Translations under genes and position numbers: made by a program
The notes under the pieces: generated by a model
The model's database searches: none
Seen by the model: the letters and a program-made list of their open reading frames with translations, nothing else
What the model was told of the DNA's origin: nothing
Part shown: one piece after another, positions 6,775 through 8,721 of the stretch
How positions within the stretch are numbered: the stretch's first letter is position 1
Layout of the letters: the number at the start of each line of letters is the position of its first letter
Assembly (NCBI GenBank): GCA_019244945.1
Contig: JAFASD010000185.1
Span: 1-8,721 of the forward strand
DNA: 8,721 nucleotides
Source: Acidobacteriaceae bacterium
GTDB taxonomy: Bacteria > Acidobacteriota > Terriglobia > Bryobacterales > Bryobacteraceae
Reading direction: 5' to 3'

Positions 6775-8721
6775 CTATCGGCCCGGGGCAGGTTTCGTGG
6801 CGACAGGCGTAACAGGCGCTGCTGGTGCCGCCTTCGTATATTGTCCCAGCCAATCCAGCACAGTTGCGTACCAGAACTGGCTGTTCTGCGGTTTGAGAAT
6901 CCAGTGACCCTCATCTGGAAACTGGACCAGCTTCGAAGGAATTTTCAGTTCCTGCAACGCGGTGAACAATTCCTCGCCTTGGCCGATCGGCACGCGGTAA
7001 TCCAATTCCCCGTGCGTCACCAAAGTCGGTGTCTTGAAATTTTTTGCATACGAGCTGGGCGACCATTTTTCGTACAGGTCCCCGTTCTCCCAGGGAAATC
7101 CCTGAAATTCCCACTTGGGAAACCAGAGCTCTTCCGTGGTTCCGGCCTCGCTGCGCAAATCGTAAACACCCGCGTGTGTCACTAAAGCCTTGAAGCGGTC
7201 GGTGTGGCCGAGAATCCAGTCGATCATGTAGCCGCCGTAGGAAGCGCCCGCGGCGACCACACGGTCTTTATCCACATACGGCAGGTTACTCACATAGTCG
7301 ACCGTCGCCATGATGTCGTCATATGCTTTGCCGCCCCAATCGCCGTTTACCGCGTCCGTGAAGCTCTGCCCGTAGCCGATGGAGCCGTGCGGATTCGGCA
7401 ATACAAGGACAAATCCAGCGGCCGCCAGAACCTGCGCATTCCAGCGGTAGCTCCAGGTCTCGCCCCAGTCGCTCTCAGGTCCGCCGTGGATCGCGAAAAG
7501 CACCGGATATTTGATGCCGGGATCAAAGCCAGGAGGTTTGACGACATAGCTCTCGATTTTCGACCCATCACCGCTATCAACTGAAACCTTTTCGAGCGGC
7601 GTGAGCTGATAATCGTTCAGCAAAGCATCGTTCAAATGCGTCAGCGGAATGCCAGATCCGCCCTTCGACATGGCTTTGTAGATTTCGACCGGATGCGAGC
7701 CGCTTTGCTCCATGTAGATCATGACGTGGTCGTCGGCGGTGAACTGCATGGAGGCGATGGAAGTCGGCCCTTGAGCAATGGTGCGGACAGCCCCGCCCGC
7801 TACAGGCATCATGAGCAGAGGCGTGGTTCCATGGTCATCCACCGTGAAGAAGATGTTCTTCGAATCCGGTGACCACGTATAGCCTTCTACCCATCGGTCG
7901 AGGGAGTCCGTGAGGGTGTTCATTCTGGCCGATTGCAGATCAAGCACAGCGAGGCGCCATTGATCGCTCTCATATCCCGCTCGGATCTGCGTTCGATAGG
8001 CAAGATACTTTCCGTCGGGGGAATAGAGCGGCCCTTCATCGGCGCCTGGGTTTGTGGTGATCCGCTTTGCTTCGCCACCCGCTGCCGCCACTGTAAATAA
8101 ATCGGAGTTCGTGCTAGTGGAGGGATCGGGATCGGTGTTGGCGACGTATGTAATCTGGGTGCTGTCCGGGGAGAAGACGTATGCCTCGGGACCGCCTAGC
8201 GAAAACGGAGGCGTATTCAGATCTCCTGGCGTAAGGTCGTGAGCTTTCCCGGTTCCATCCGCCATTTGAAGCAGCAGGTGACGCCTCCTTTTGCCTGCGT
8301 ATTCGGTCCAATGGCGGTAAAGCAAGGAGGTATAGACACGCGCATTCATTTTGGCGGCCGTCTCTTGATCGAGGTTTGTCTTATTACAGGCGGAGTCGTA
8401 ATCCACGCCCGGCGCCGGGTTAGCCAGCGTGCACGCTGGGTAGATGTCGCTGGTGAACAGAACGAGCTTGCCGTCAGGTGACAGGGTCAGACCATCAGCC
8501 TCGGTCGGAATATTCGTAATCTGCTTGGCGTCGGCGCCATCAGGATTCATGGACCAAACCTGGGAGCCGTTGCTCCGAGTCGAAACAAAAAAGATACGCT
8601 TCGAATCGGGCGTCCAGCGGGGCCGCGTATTGGAACTGCCATCATTGGTCAAGCGTTGTGGCGCGCCGCCCTCAATAGGAACAACGTAGATCTGTGTAGG
8701 CTTGGTATTCGCTCCCATATC
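6775..8721 (-). CDS. S9 family peptidase (prolyl oligopeptidase/acylaminoacyl peptidase-like), N-terminus missing
   Basis: The open frame runs to the right edge: an ATG at 8718 is preceded in frame by GAT, and the sequence there is already beta-propeller, so this is an internal Met. From that Met, 647 residues are visible. The first ~365 form a seven-bladed-propeller-like region with repeated WxPDSK, LSPDGK, FSPDS and YSPDGK blade motifs. It includes an insertion with C96 and C111, followed by RVYTSLLYRHWTEY (127-140), a pattern I associate with acidobacterial S9 enzymes. The alpha/beta-hydrolase domain (about 370-630) has the catalytic triad Ser in GASYGGYM (S493), Asp in HGELDYRVP (D573) and His in PDEGHWILKP (H605). 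These serine exopeptidases or oligopeptidases cleave peptides and N-acylated or Pro-containing ends. Such proteins are often exported, but the N-terminus is outside the window. An Ala/Pro-rich tail (about 629-647) ends the protein. The quinone-reductase gene follows 47 nt after the stop. Confidence 0.93.
   Translation of the reverse strand, partial: DMGANTKPTQIYVVPIEGGAPQRLTNDGSSNTRPRWTPDSKRIFFVSTRSNGSQVWSMNPDGADAKQITNIPTEADGLTLSPDGKLVLFTSDIYPACTLANPAPGVDYDSACNKTNLDQETAAKMNARVYTSLLYRHWTEYAGKRRRHLLLQMADGTGKAHDLTPGDLNTPPFSLGGPEAYVFSPDSTQITYVANTDPDPSTSTNSDLFTVAAAGGEAKRITTNPGADEGPLYSPDGKYLAYRTQIRAGYESDQWRLAVLDLQSARMNTLTDSLDRWVEGYTWSPDSKNIFFTVDDHGTTPLLMMPVAGGAVRTIAQGPTSIASMQFTADDHVMIYMEQSGSHPVEIYKAMSKGGSGIPLTHLNDALLNDYQLTPLEKVSVDSGDGSKIESYVVKPPGFDPGIKYPVLFAIHGGPESDWGETWSYRWNAQVLAAAGFVLVLPNPHGSIGYGQSFTDAVNGDWGGKAYDDIMATVDYVSNLPYVDKDRVVAAGASYGGYMIDWILGHTDRFKALVTHAGVYDLRSEAGTTEELWFPKWEFQGFPWENGDLYEKWSPSSYAKNFKTPTLVTHGELDYRVPIGQGEELFTALQELKIPSKLVQFPDEGHWILKPQNSQFWYATVLDWLGQYTKAAPAAPVTPVATKPAPGR

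Noticed and set aside
8716..8718. ATG as the true start of the S9 peptidase
   Set aside because: The frame stays open to the edge, there is no signal peptide after this Met, and propeller blade sequence begins immediately, so the N-terminus lies outside the window.

Overview
The window looks like chromosomal DNA of a soil-type bacterium, most likely an Acidobacteriota (Koribacter/Terriglobia-like). The clues are the S9 peptidase with its Cys-containing insertion, the secreted GH3 glucosidase, the small zinc-ribbon protein and moderate-to-high GC. This is inferred from protein character; no rRNA or other phylogenetic marker is present. No mobile element, CRISPR array, tRNA or rRNA was found. 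No stretch longer than about 300 bases lacks a gene once the small zinc-ribbon gene is recognised.

Layout: positions 1-169 hold the last 55 codons of a plus-strand gene of unknown function. Everything else lies on the minus strand and is transcribed right to left: (1) a large S9 prolyl-oligopeptidase-family peptidase cut by the right edge; (2) an NADPH:quinone-oxidoreductase-like MDR protein; (3) a secreted GH3 glycosidase starting 6 nt after gene 2; (4) after a 133-nt gap with a candidate promoter, an NRAMP-superfamily transporter with a non-canonical ion site; (5) a small zinc-ribbon protein whose start lies in a perfect inverted repeat; (6) a two-domain GT2 glycosyltransferase-SAM methyltransferase starting from TTG. 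Genes 1 to 3 are packed like one transcription unit, and genes 4 to 6 may form a second.

Functionally, genes 1 and 3 suggest polymer scavenging: extracytoplasmic peptide breakdown and release of glycosyl residues from oligosaccharides. The quinone reductase between them is probably a general redox or detoxification enzyme. Genes 4 to 6 have no obvious shared pathway: divalent cation transport, a nucleic-acid- or metal-binding small protein, and a lipid-linked sugar or cell-surface glycan enzyme.

I do not see a convincing undescribed multi-gene system. The best leads are the altered NRAMP metal site, the inverted repeat enclosing the zinc-ribbon start, the zinc-ribbon gene itself (easily missed by annotation), and the single-chain GT2-methyltransferase fusion.
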